Origin: CAWBRT01 sp963819175
GTDB taxonomy: Bacteria; Acidobacteriota; Terriglobia; Terriglobales; Acidobacteriaceae
Direction: 5' to 3'
NCBI GenBank assembly: GCA_963819175.1
Contig: CAWFVJ010000015.1
Location: forward strand, 4,000-67,999
Length of the DNA: 64,000 nucleotides
The position numbers were made by a program, and so were the translations under genes. The notes below the pieces were generated by a model. The model worked only from the letters and a program-made list of their open reading frames with translations, ran no database searches and had not been told where the DNA came from. Of the stretch, positions 14,798 through 23,637 are shown one piece after another. Every line of letters begins with the position of its first letter. Within the stretch, counting starts at the first letter, position 1.

Positions 14798-15296
14798 GCT
14801 CACCTCGAACCGATGATGATAACAAGTTCGGGCCGCTTCCGGCTGCCGGCTCCCATTCTGCTGCTGAACTCACAGCTTTGAACTAAGCAAAACAGACGCC
14901 GTGTTACGGTTGCCGCCCGGGCGGGAGTCAGGTGATCGGTTTATTCCGACCACGCCCTTCAACGGTTAGGATGTACTTGATCTGGTCTGGATTGTCCGCG
15001 AAAGGTCCTGTGTGAATCTGCCAACCAACGTGCCGTATTTTGTTCACAAAACCGCTCGCAACGGGATTATTCTTTCCACCTGCCTGCTGTGCGCCAGGGT
15101 CATGGGCAGTCCTACGGTTTCAAATCTGAAGATCGCGGAGCAATCCCACAATTGCATCGGGGAACTCTCGATGTCCATACGCACGCAAGCCTGAAGTCTC
15201 AGGAAAGCTCCTTTCCGCCGGCTGTTTCCGCTCCCGATCCGCTTGGAATTCCCTTGCTGCATACCTGTGCTACATGCACCAGCATCCGCCCCACCA
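14798..15296. other. Gap without recognisable gene (tldD upstream region)
   Basis: About 500 bases between tldD and the terminator of the PEP-CTERM locus. It must contain the tldD promoter. Short frames are open but none has recognisable protein character. Confidence 0.35.
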
Positions 15297-15323
15297 CAAA
15301 AAAGGGCGCTCCGAAGAGCGCCC
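15297..15323 (-). terminator. Rho-independent terminator, minus strand
   Basis: Perfect stem GGGCGCTC (15304-15311), CGAA tetraloop, GAGCGCCC (15316-15323), followed on the minus strand by TTTTTTGTGG. It ends transcription of the PEP-CTERM locus. Confidence 0.85.
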
Positions 15324-15350
15324 GAGGAGGGTGCTAGTCGATGCGTCGAG

Positions 15351-16088
15351 CTAAAGCCTGAATCTCCTGCGTACGATGCCTGCCAGGCTTACGAGGCCTG
15401 TGCCGAGCAGCGCTAAACTGCCCGGTTCCGGCACCGGAGCAGGACCGACGAATTCCTGGGGTATTGGGTAACCGCTCACCGGATTGGTGACGTTACCATC
15501 AGGTACGTAAATCGCAAGGGTATTGTCGCCCGCTGGCAGCGTGGGAGTGCAGGTGCTTGAGCCGATTGACCGCCACAAACGCTGGTTTGTGCCTGCGCGA
15601 TCCAACTGGCGCAGGTGCTGCCAGTGCCACACGTCGACGACTCAGCAGTTGTATCGAAAAGATCTGCCACATGGCGTCGTTTATGGCAGTGGCTGCCGCA
15701 GTTCCCGAGTTCGCCGGGAGTTGCAGTTGCAAAAAGAGGTATGCCTGCATGTTAATATATGGCGAGAACGTTGGTACTATAGAGAGGGATTTGCCGGCCA
15801 TTTGAACCACCAAACAGGGTTTGCGATAAGTTGGCGGCAATGCTGCTCATCGGTATTACGGTCGCCGTCCAGCTCTCGCCGTCTTGGATCTCGTAGGGAT
15901 CGTGTCGCAGGCCATGGCTACGGAGCTGGTAACGCCATTCCTCACCTCCGTCATATTGTACGGATAGACGGTCTCCCCATCCCACTCGGGCCAGTCGCGT
16001 CTACAAACTTGAGCGTGACGGTATCTGCCATCGTCGCTACCGAGGTGGACAGGAGCCCCAAGACAAGCAACAATATCCATTTACGCAT
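15351..16088 (-). pseudogene. PEP-CTERM exported protein, multiply frameshifted
   Basis: ATG 16088 (GAGAGGGA upstream) begins a clear signal peptide (MRKWILLLVLGLLSTSVATMA) and mature start DTVTLKFVDATGP. Coherent pieces then lie in different frames: DGETVYPYNM, PYEIQDGESWTATVIPMSSIAANLSQTLF, AYLFLQLQLPANSGTAAATAINDAMWQ, CGTGSTCASWIAQAQ and LPAGDNTLAIYVPDGNV. The last frame ends with the sorting signal PVPEPGSLALLGTGLVSLAG and RRRFRL. At least four frame changes in 740 bases point to decay, though indel errors also occur in this assembly. The intact protein would be exported and processed by an exosortase; no exosortase is in the window. Confidence 0.78.
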
Positions 16089-16493
16089 TTCGCATCCCTC
16101 TCTCTTGAATATCTTGAAAGTCTGCACGCCGGTAATAGTGCATGCGGACTGCCACCTTGCGCCAAAAATCAAGTGACAGAAAACAAGGCAGATAACGCTA
16201 ACGTGCTACTCCGAAAACAGAGTTGTTGCACCATTTGGGAAAACTATTTCCACCCGAGGGGCATTGGCCTTTAGTAATTAGTAACTAATCCCCAGGGCGT
16301 AAGCGTCGTGCGGATTCGCAACAAAAAGATTCCTCGAGGTTTGGTACTTGAAGGCAGGGCCGAGCCGTGCGATAAGCGGATAATCCATCATCGCCGGCTA
16401 TCAATTTTTCGCCTGCATCAGATAAGCTGCTGGGCAGGAGTGAGGCGGCGCCGGGTAGCCGAGAACGGTGATAGGGCAACACAAGGACAAACG
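16089..16493. other. Divergent intergenic region, no gene seen
   Basis: About 400 bases between the divergent PEP-CTERM and CAP genes, so both promoters should be here. Short frames are open but carry no recognised motif. Confidence 0.35.
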
Positions 16494-17308
16494 GTGAAGC
16501 GTATTCTTTCACGGGCGATGCTGCTTTTATGCGTGCTATCGATTGCGCTGTGCGCTTCCGGTCAAAGCGTCGGCATTTGGGACGCAGCCTCCGAGCAGGA
16601 GATGCTTCGCCTTCTGAATCAAGAGCGGACGCGAAGAGGGTTACGACCGCTTCAGATGGAGCCGCAACTCGTTACCGTGGCTCGGCGGCACTCGCAACGA
16701 ATGGCGGAGCAAGGCGCACTATCGCACCAGTTTCGCGGCGAGCCCGATTTGAACGCGCGGCTCGCGCCCACCGACATGCATTTCAATGCAAGCGGCGAAA
16801 ACGTGGCCGTGAACACGTCGGCAGCCGATGCGCATAAGGCGTCTGATGGGTTCGCCGCCTCACCGCGAGAACATTCTGAACCCGAGGTACAACATCGATT
16901 GGAATCGGCGTGTTGCGCGCCGGGCAGCAGGTCTGGGTGACGCAGGATTTCGTCGAGCGTCTTCCCAAAATTTCAGCGGCCGAGGCGGAAGCGCGAATTG
17001 CGCGTCAGTTTAACGACCTGCGCCGGAGTGCTCGAAGCCGCACGCTGCGGGTGATTGCAAACCCCAGGCTGCGCGACCTGGCCTGCCAGATGGCACGGCG
17101 TGATTCGATCAGTCCGGCCCCAGCCGGCGCGCTGCGGGATGTGGCGCGGGTGGTGACCTTCACCATGGCAGACCTCGCGCAAATGCCCACTTATTTGCAG
17201 GATATGAAGACGTTACCCGCCAGCGGATTCTCCGTGGGTGCCTGTTATGCATCCAGTCGCACTTACTCGCTTCCGGTGTACTGGATCATCGTCGCCACAT
17301 ATTTCTAG
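16494..17308 (+). CDS. Secreted CAP/SCP-domain protein, frameshifted
   Basis: GTG 16494 follows AAGGACA and starts a signal peptide (ILSRAMLLLCVLSIALCASGQ). The CAP domain follows: EQEMLRLLNQERTRRGLRPL, ARRHSQRMAEQGALSHQF, ASGENVA, then in a second frame MGSPPHRENILNPRYN, then in a third VLRAGQQVWVTQDFVERLPK and a C-terminal region to 17308. Junctions are at about 16850 and 16900. Joining them gives ~270 residues with the CAP motifs (HSQRM, GENVA, SPPHRENIL) in order. CAP proteins are extracytoplasmic; biochemical role in bacteria is unclear. Decay or sequencing indels are both possible. Confidence 0.72.
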
Positions 17309-17337
17309 ACCGCGATGAGCGCCGCCGTGACGCTGAA

Positions 17338-18450
17338 TTACAAAATGCCCGTCATCTGGTCGCGCGTCGAATCGGTCGTGCTGCTAATGCCCGCGACCCT
17401 GAGTTTGAAGTCATCTGGATTCGATGCGTTCTCCAGCGCGGTTTCCATCGAGATGAAGCCGTTCTTGAGCAATTGAAAGAGCGACTGATCAAATGTCTGC
17501 ATGCCATATTGCGATCCGCCCTGGGCAATCAAATCGCGTATCTGGGCGGTCTTCTCCGGCACGTTAATGCATTCGCGAATGAAAGCGGTGCTCATCATCA
17601 CTTCGATTGCGGGAACGCGGCCGGGTCCGTCGGAACGCTTCACCAGGCGTTGGCTGACAATGGCACGCAAGGTCGCCGACAGTTGCAGGCGTATCTGTTT
17701 CTGCTCCAGGGGCGGGAAGACGGCGATGATGCGGTTAATGGTCTCGACTGCGTCCAGTGTGTGCAGCGTGGAGAAAACCATGTGTCCGGTTTCAGCCGCG
17801 TGCAGTGCCGTGACGATGGTTTCCAGGTCGCGCATTTCGCCCACCAGGATGACATCGGGGTCCTGACGAAGACTTCCGCGAAGGGCGGCGGCGAACGACG
17901 ACGTATCGACCTCGACTTCACGCTGGTTGACGAAGCCCTTTTTGTCGCGATGCAGGAACTCGATCGGGTCTTCGATGGTGATAATGTGCTCGGCGCGGCT
18001 GGAGTTGATGCGATCGATCATGGACGCCAGCGTCGTGGACTTGCCGGAGCCGGTGATGCCGGTGACCAGCACCAGCCCGCGCGACTCATCGCATATTCTG
18101 TCGACGACCGGCGGCAAGTTCAGCTCGTCCAGCGAGCGTATTTTCGTTGGAATGGCGCGCATAACGATTCCAACGTTGCCGCGCTGCTGGAAGATGTTGA
18201 CGCGGAAGCGGCCGATACCGGCGACCCCGTAGGCCATGTCCAGCTCGGTCGTCTCCTTCAGTTTCTGCTTCTGCCGATTGGTCATCATGCTGAAAGCCAT
18301 GTTCAGCATGTCTTCCGGGTTGATGCGTGCAAACTCGGTTAAGGGCACGAGGTCGCCGTCAATCCGCAGATGAGGATAATTGCCGACCTTCAGGTGCAGG
18401 TCAGAGGCTTTCCTCTCCATTACGATCGCAAGCAGGTCGTCAATATTCAT
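17338..18450 (-). CDS. pilT: Type IV pilus retraction ATPase PilT
   Basis: 370 residues. Walker A GITGSGKST at about 130-138, Asp box ITIEDPIEFLH, Walker B DVILVGEMRDLETI, His box GHMVFSTLHT, and the PilT-type C-terminal AQIRDLIAQGGSQYGMQTFDQSL. Hexameric ATPase at the inner-membrane base that depolymerises type IV pili and drives twitching. It stands alone here, downstream of ilvE on the same strand with a terminator between. Confidence 0.96.
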   Translation of the reverse strand: MNIDDLLAIVMERKASDLHLKVGNYPHLRIDGDLVPLTEFARINPEDMLNMAFSMMTNRQKQKLKETTELDMAYGVAGIGRFRVNIFQQRGNVGIVMRAIPTKIRSLDELNLPPVVDRICDESRGLVLVTGITGSGKSTTLASMIDRINSSRAEHIITIEDPIEFLHRDKKGFVNQREVEVDTSSFAAALRGSLRQDPDVILVGEMRDLETIVTALHAAETGHMVFSTLHTLDAVETINRIIAVFPPLEQKQIRLQLSATLRAIVSQRLVKRSDGPGRVPAIEVMMSTAFIRECINVPEKTAQIRDLIAQGGSQYGMQTFDQSLFQLLKNGFISMETALENASNPDDFKLRVAGISSTTDSTRDQMTGIL

Positions 18451-18520
18451 GAGGTGTCGCCGGAAACTTCGCCGAAAGTAGCACGTTCACCATGCGATTG
18501 GCAATCCAACAGCTCGCGGA

Positions 18521-18550
18521 AAAGAATTGGGACGCCGCCAGCGTCCCAAT
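18521..18550 (-). terminator. Rho-independent terminator after ilvE
   Basis: Stem ATTGGGACGC (18526-18535), 5-nt loop, GCGTCCCAAT (18541-18550), then TTCTTTTCC on the minus strand. It lies between ilvE and pilT, so these are probably separate units. Confidence 0.75.
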
Positions 18551-18596
18551 TACCTTCGAAATAGAACTTCCGTGAGGCCAGTCTGGCCGCAGCCTC

Positions 18597-19535
18597 TCAG
18601 GCGCCTACGGTTTGCTTCACCGGGACCGCGGTAAACCACTTGTGGCGATCCGGCAGAGTCCCCTCGACGATGCCGAAGAACTCGTTCTTGATGCGGCGCG
18701 TGATGGGACCGATTTTTCCATCGCTGACTCGAATCTTATCAACCGATCGAATCGGCGTGACCTCGGCGGCGGTGCCCGTGAAAAATACCTCGTCGGCGAT
18801 GTAGAGCATCTCGCGCGGGATCATTTGCTCCACGACTTCTATGCCCAGATCTTTCGCGATCTGGATCACCGAAGCGCGGGTGATTCCCGGCAGCACGGAG
18901 TTGCCGGTCGGCGGCGTCCACAGCCTGCCTTGGCGCACGAGAAAGAGGTTCTCGCCCGAACCTTCACTGACGTAGCCGGTAGCGTCGAGGGCGATGCCTT
19001 CGGTATAGCCGTTGGTAATCGCCTCCATCTTCATCAGTTGGGAGTTCATGTAGTTGGCGGCCGCCTTCGCCATCGCTGGCAGCGTGTTAGGAGCCAACCG
19101 CGTCCAGGAGGAGACGCACACGTCAACCCCTTCGTCGCCTGTCGCCAGGTATTTACCCCACGGGAAGTTGGCGATATAAACGTCGATCGGAGTGGCGAGC
19201 GGATTGACCCCGATCTCTCCGTAACCGCGGAAGACGATCGGCCGGATGTAGCATGGCCATGCTCCGTTGACGCGAATGACCTCTGCCGTCGCGTCAACCA
19301 GTTGCTGGCGCGAGTAGGGGACTTCCATGCGATAAATCTTGCCGGAGTCGAGCAGGCGCTGCATGTGTTCTTCGGCCCGGAAGATCGCCGGCCCGGAGGG
19401 CAGTTTGTAGCAGCGCACTCCCTCGAACACCGCGCTTCCGTAATGAACGACGTGCGACATCACGTGGATCGTCGCCTCGTCCCAAGCAATCAGTTTGCCA
19501 TTGCGCCAAATTTTTTCCGTCTTCTGAATAGGCAT
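18597..19535 (-). CDS. ilvE: Branched-chain amino acid aminotransferase
   Basis: 312 residues from ATG 19535, with AGGAG five bases upstream. Class IV PLP aminotransferase: VVHYGSAVFEGVRCY, LPAMAKAAANYMNSQLMKMEA with the PLP Lys, ALDATGYVSEGSGENLFLV, and FFTGTAAEVTPIRSVD. It interconverts Leu/Ile/Val and their 2-oxo acids, the last step of synthesis and first of breakdown. Breakdown would feed the propionyl- and HMG-CoA genes 18-25 kb away, a functional but not genetic link. Confidence 0.95.
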   Translation of the reverse strand: MPIQKTEKIWRNGKLIAWDEATIHVMSHVVHYGSAVFEGVRCYKLPSGPAIFRAEEHMQRLLDSGKIYRMEVPYSRQQLVDATAEVIRVNGAWPCYIRPIVFRGYGEIGVNPLATPIDVYIANFPWGKYLATGDEGVDVCVSSWTRLAPNTLPAMAKAAANYMNSQLMKMEAITNGYTEGIALDATGYVSEGSGENLFLVRQGRLWTPPTGNSVLPGITRASVIQIAKDLGIEVVEQMIPREMLYIADEVFFTGTAAEVTPIRSVDKIRVSDGKIGPITRRIKNEFFGIVEGTLPDRHKWFTAVPVKQTVGA

Positions 19536-20169
19536 CAGCACTCCTAAGAGTTATAAAGTAAGGGCTACCCGCGCCTGCCGAACTCGATCCCGGCAGCCAG
19601 CCTGATGGGAGCTTGCGTAATTCCAGATTATAGATGAGAAAACCCAAAAGCTGCACTTCCATCGAGGTGCGCAAGAGTTCGCAAGATGGCGACTGCATTT
19701 CATAATTGCGATGTTGGTCTTGCCAAAGAGTTACAGCTCAGGCGAGATGCTTGTGCTGCAAGCAGTTCTACTGGAACCGTCGTTTATTGCCAGTTACTAA
19801 AAAGACAACGAAATTGAAAGTGTGTTAGTGTCTTTTGTCTTAATATAGGTATCTACACTTGGGTTCACTTCAAATCCAGCGGAAGCGCTCACGAAAGCTG
19901 GTCCGAGTTACGCGCGGTCCCCTGGGCGGAAATGTTTCGTCGGGATTTGTTGGAAATCCGCGTTGCCTCGGAAATTTCCGCAGCATCGTTGGTGCTAAAT
20001 GAGCATCTAAGGTATGCAGAAGATGGTTAGTGGGGATGGGTGGTACTTGGCGTGAGGGCGTTTTGCTTTGGAACCTTCAGCCAACTCAGCGGTAATATTT
20101 TTCCATCTGAACGGAAGTCTCAGTCCTGAGGGATAGGCCCCGGACACGAGGTGAGCAGGGCCACACATC
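19536..20169. other. Long divergent intergenic region (630 bp)
   Basis: Between ilvE (minus) and the AAA+ gene (plus), so it carries both promoters. An AT-rich stretch near 19795-19850 includes an inverted repeat AAAGACA...TGTCTTT about 22 bases apart and TAATATAG. A GGCCC...GGGCC pairing precedes the AAA+ start. No coding region or recognised riboswitch was identified. Confidence 0.35.
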
Positions 20170-21342
20170 ATGAAAACTGGACTCAACGCCACACTGGATC
20201 CGTCGCGCCGCAGCACTGACGCAAAGGAATTTGAGGCCGCTCTTCGCCGCCGTATCGTTGGCCAAGATACCGCGGTTGAAAAAGTCACCGAGATCTACCA
20301 GATGTTCCTGGCGGGACTGAATGCTCCGGGGCGTCCGGTGGGGAACCTGATCTTCCTCGGGCCGACCGGTTCGGGCAAGACCCGGGTGGTCGAGGCCGTT
20401 GCCGAAGCTTTGTTCGGCGATGCTCGCGCCGTGATCAAGATCGACTGCGCCGAGTTCCAGCATTCGCACGAGATTGCCAAGCTGATTGGTTCGCCGCCGG
20501 GGTACCTGGGGCACCGCGAAACCCATCCGCTGCTGACTCAGGAAGCGCTGAACCAGTGGCACACGGAGAAGCTGAAGCTCTCGATCCTGTTGTTTGACGA
20601 AATCGAGAAGGCTTCCGACGCCCTGTGGCAACTGCTTCTCGGCATTCTCGACAAAGCCTCGCTCACGCTTGGCGACAACCGTCGTGTGGATCTCTCGCAG
20701 TGTCTGATCGTAATGACCTCCAACCTCGGCGCCGGTGAAATGAATGAGTTGATCGAGGGCGCCATGGGGTTTTCCACCGGCCCCGCCAAGCTCGACGGCA
20801 AGCTGGACGAGAAGATGAATCGCACCGCGGTCGACGCCGCCCGGCGCAAGTTCTCGCCCGAGTTCATGAACCGCATCGACAAGGTCGTGGTCTTCAAAAC
20901 CTTGCGGGTCGAGCATCTGGAGAAGATTCTGGAGATCGAACTGGGCATGGTGCAGCAGCGCATTCTGCAAGCCACGGGAAATAACCAGTTCGTCTTCAGT
21001 TGCACTCCGACGGTCAAGAACTACCTTCTGAAGGAAGGCACGGACCCCAAGTACGGCGCACGGCATCTCAAGCGCGCTATCGAGCGGTGCATCGTTTTCC
21101 CGCTGGCCAACCTGGTTGCCACCAGTCAGGTGAAGCTTGGCGACTTCATCCGGATCGACATGGATTCGGCCGGCGAAATGACTTTTGTCAAAGAAGCAGA
21201 GGGAGCCTTGGTTCCTGTGCTGCTGGAGAAATACGGACCGGAGTTTGCCGCCGGCGCAGCCGCGACGCGTTCTGGCCGCACCGTGAGCAGCACCAACCGC
21301 AAGGAAATAGGCGCCAATAATTCGCTTCTGGATCACAAGTAA
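20170..21342 (+). CDS. AAA+ ATPase of ClpA/B D2 type, single ring
   Basis: 390 residues with one AAA-2 module: RRRIVGQDTAVEKVTEIYQ, Walker A FLGPTGSGKTRVVEA at about 57-70, pore-loop SPPGYLGH, Walker B LSILLFDEIEKA, sensor IVMTSNLGAGE, arginine finger KFSPEFMNRIDKVVVF, then a ClpB-type C-terminal small domain (KYGARHLKRAIERCIVFPLA). It lacks the N domain and D1 of ClpA/ClpB, the ClpX zinc domain and an obvious ClpP-binding loop, so it may be a stand-alone unfoldase. Its own terminator follows, indicating a monocistronic gene. Confidence 0.85.
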   Translation: MKTGLNATLDPSRRSTDAKEFEAALRRRIVGQDTAVEKVTEIYQMFLAGLNAPGRPVGNLIFLGPTGSGKTRVVEAVAEALFGDARAVIKIDCAEFQHSHEIAKLIGSPPGYLGHRETHPLLTQEALNQWHTEKLKLSILLFDEIEKASDALWQLLLGILDKASLTLGDNRRVDLSQCLIVMTSNLGAGEMNELIEGAMGFSTGPAKLDGKLDEKMNRTAVDAARRKFSPEFMNRIDKVVVFKTLRVEHLEKILEIELGMVQQRILQATGNNQFVFSCTPTVKNYLLKEGTDPKYGARHLKRAIERCIVFPLANLVATSQVKLGDFIRIDMDSAGEMTFVKEAEGALVPVLLEKYGPEFAAGAAATRSGRTVSSTNRKEIGANNSLLDHK

Positions 21343-21361
21343 AACTTCCCCCCTAATTGGC

Positions 21362-21389
21362 AGGAGTGCCGCGAGGCACTCCTTTTTTT
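21362..21389 (+). terminator. Rho-independent terminator
   Basis: Perfect stem AGGAGTGCC/GGCACTCCT (21362-21370 and 21375-21383) with GCGA loop and a T7 run, 20 bases after the AAA+ gene. Confidence 0.92.
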
Positions 21390-21544
21390 GCTTTGCTGTT
21401 TGCCTGTCGGTTCTCAATCCGCCGGTTCCTGCCAACGTCGGCATCCGAATTGATATCATCTCTTTCAGTGTCACGCGGAGAATGCAGCGAATTCCGCCGG
21501 CTATATCAGTTCCATGGTTGGTGTATCCCATTGTTCAAAAAAGG

Positions 21545-21729
21545 CGTCATCCCGACCGAAGCGAAGCGGAGTGGAGGGATCTTGTGCTCCTACAGCAAAA
21601 AGAACACACAAGATTCCTCGACTCGCGAGCGGGATAGCGGTGTGCTATTTTTCGCATCGCTCGTGTGCGCATTGCGGCGGCACAGCTTAAGTGCTATCAA
21701 GGCAAGGCGTCGCTCACTCGGAATGACGT
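21545..21729. repeat. Paired GTCATCC-type repeat, head-to-head copies
   Basis: A forward unit CGTCATCCCGACCGAAGCG...GGGATCTTGTG (21545-21586) is followed by an inverted unit CACAAGATTCCTCGACTCGC (from 21607) that closes with CTCACTCGGAATGACG (to about 21728), with about 80 unrelated bases inside the second unit. Same family as the repeats at 38780 and 39203. The repeat end provides the ATG of the following M48 gene. Confidence 0.6.
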
Positions 21730-23171
21730 TCATCTCTCGGGATACAGCATCTCTGCATCTCTCGCTATCGCGAACCCTGCTTGGCGTGTGGTTAGCGCTC
21801 TGGCTGAGCCTGGGTGCGGCGGCGCAAACCCGATACGTGCGTCAACAGTCTGACGGCCGTCTTGAACCGGACACGAGCAGCGTCAAGACGAGTCCTCAAG
21901 ACCAGATCAAGCTTGGCAGGCAGGCTGCCGCGCAGGTGGAAAGGCAGTATCCGATACTGCCCGAGTCCAGTCCGGTCACCCAGTACGTGCAGCAGTTGGG
22001 GAGCCGGTTGGCGGCCGTAGCGCCGGGCTACAAGTGGCCATTCCATTTCCGCGTGGTCAACCAGAAAGAGATCAACGCTTTTGCGCTGCCCGGCGGTCAG
22101 GTGTTTGTAAACCTCGGAACGATACAGGCAGCCGATAACGAAGCTCAGCTTGCAGGAGTCATGGCGCATGAGATAGGCCATGTGGTGATGATGCACTCGG
22201 CGCGCGAGGCCGCTGAAACCCGCCCATACCAGATTGCCGGCGCGCTCGGCAGCGCAATTTTCGGCGGTCTTTTCGGAGGCACGGCCATCGGCCAGCTCGC
22301 GCAACTGGGTATTCAGCTAGGCGCCGGGGGCGTGATCATGAAGTATTCGCGCACCGCCGAGACGGAAGCGGATTTGATGGGCGCGCAAATCATGTACAAC
22401 GCCGGGTTCAATCCGCAAGCCATGGTGACCTTCTTCGACAAGCTCAAGAAGCGGGGCGGAAGCAGCGTGCCGCAATTCCTCTCCGACCACCCAGACCCCG
22501 GCGACCGGGCCCAAACCATACGGAAAGTCATCTCCAGATTCCCTCCCAAGCAGTACATCCTCGACAGTCCGCAGTTCCAGCAGGTCCACCAGGATGCGCT
22601 CAACGTTCGTGCCTATAGCGCTCAGGAAATTGCTCAACAGCGGCGAAGCGGCGCAAAGGTGAGCGAGGTCAAGGCCACGGACATACGCCCGTCGGCCGCA
22701 ATGCGCCAGTTGGATCAGCCCGGATTCAGCATTTCGTACCCAGCCAATTGGCAGGTGATGAGAGATCGCCTGGGCAACTCGATTGTCATCGCCCCGCCAT
22801 CCGGAATTGCGCAGAACCAGATTGCCTATGGCGTCTCCATCGGCACCGCGCAAGGCAACAGCGGGCAGTCTTTCGACCAGATCACGGATGAAATCCTCAG
22901 CACATTGCAACGCAACAACCCGGATATGCGGACGATCGGCAGTCCAAGACGTATACGGGTCAGCGGCGTGGCCGGAAGGTCTGTGGATTTGAGCGGTGTC
23001 TCACCTATACAAATTCAAAAAGGCCAGCCGGTCGAAGAGCATGACTGGGTGGTGGCGCTGCCGCGCTCCGACGGCTCGGCGCTGTTCATGGTCTATACGG
23101 CGCCGCAGCAGGATTTCACCAAACTGCGGCCCATGTTCGAGGGAATGCTGCGTTCGCTCCAGATGCGGTGA
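21723..23171 (+). CDS. Secreted M48-family zinc metalloprotease
   Basis: ATG 21723 gives 482 residues with a signal peptide (TLLGVWLALWLSLGAAAQ). The peptidase domain shows INAFALPGGQVFVNLGTI, the zinc motif VMAHEIGHVVMMHS and the third-ligand Glu in SRTAETEADLMGAQIM, followed by LSDHPDPGDRAQTI. The ~190-residue C-terminal part is a separate domain (FSISYPANWQVMRDRLGNSIVIAPP) ending in a PsbP/DUF1795-like pattern. Related to BepA/YcaL/LoiP periplasmic proteases. The frame is open far upstream through the repeat, so the true start could be slightly different. Confidence 0.88.
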   Translation: MTFISRDTASLHLSLSRTLLGVWLALWLSLGAAAQTRYVRQQSDGRLEPDTSSVKTSPQDQIKLGRQAAAQVERQYPILPESSPVTQYVQQLGSRLAAVAPGYKWPFHFRVVNQKEINAFALPGGQVFVNLGTIQAADNEAQLAGVMAHEIGHVVMMHSAREAAETRPYQIAGALGSAIFGGLFGGTAIGQLAQLGIQLGAGGVIMKYSRTAETEADLMGAQIMYNAGFNPQAMVTFFDKLKKRGGSSVPQFLSDHPDPGDRAQTIRKVISRFPPKQYILDSPQFQQVHQDALNVRAYSAQEIAQQRRSGAKVSEVKATDIRPSAAMRQLDQPGFSISYPANWQVMRDRLGNSIVIAPPSGIAQNQIAYGVSIGTAQGNSGQSFDQITDEILSTLQRNNPDMRTIGSPRRIRVSGVAGRSVDLSGVSPIQIQKGQPVEEHDWVVALPRSDGSALFMVYTAPQQDFTKLRPMFEGMLRSLQMR

Positions 23172-23364
23172 GGCAAGACCTGGCGGTTTCTGGGTAATTG
23201 GGGATAACGCCTGTTTACGACAACTACCTGCAAAGCATTAATTCCGTCTGTCCGTGATCCGACAGAAATGTGTTTCGGCGGCTTTACTGCTGGAGACCGA
23301 TTGCACGATTTTTATGTCTGGTGTCGGACATATCAAGGCCCCGCAACCCCGCTCTGGGAGCGGT

Positions 23365-23380
23365 TGTGACCCTCATCACA
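23365..23380. promoter_or_regulatory. CRP/FNR-like binding site
   Basis: TGTGACCCTCATCACA is a perfect TGTGA-N6-TCACA palindrome, the consensus of Crp-family regulators. It lies about 270 bases upstream of the binding-protein gene. A Crp/Fnr gene is present at 52098 but linkage is only conjecture. Confidence 0.45.
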
Positions 23381-23429
23381 GACAGCACAAAGGCATTTAC
23401 CCTACGCTCTCGTGATTCCTAGGATGCCG

Positions 23430-23607
23430 AGAATAGCGTCGGCGAGGTCGAGGAAGTCATGAAGCGGCTCAAGCCAGAGGCAAAGATCCTGCTTTACCTG
23501 CTGCATTGGTTTTCCCGAAGAGGCCCAGCGGTGGGGCAAGGGTCGTGCTGTGAAGTGCACAGCCCAAGAAGCCTTCCTAGAGACGCTTCAGCAACTTCTA
23601 TCTTGTG
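23430..23607 (+). pseudogene. Remnant of a response-regulator receiver
   Basis: Two adjacent frames read VGEVEEVMKRLKPEAKILLY and then GFPEEAQRWGKGRAVKCTAQEAFLETLQQLLS. Together they resemble the C-terminal half of a receiver domain, with a frame change near 23512 and no N-terminal half. Probably a decayed fragment; no start is visible. Confidence 0.32.
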
Positions 23608-23637
23608 AAAACGCTCGTGGTCGGGGGTCGTGCCTCC

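Larger units (their letters stand above)
23172..23637. other. Intergenic region with regulatory site and gene remnant
   Basis: About 465 bases between the M48 gene and the binding-protein gene. It holds a TGTGA-N6-TCACA site (23365-23380) and a degraded receiver-like fragment (about 23430-23607), described separately. Confidence 0.4.

Noticed and set aside
19790..19860. Sigma-70 promoter TTGAAA...TAATAT in the long intergenic region
   Set aside because: The spacing is about 21 bases, too long for a normal promoter; kept only as a note on the region.
20086..21531. 481-codon minus-strand frame opposite the AAA+ gene
   Set aside because: The plus strand encodes a complete AAA-2 ATPase with its own terminator; the antisense frame has no recognisable features.
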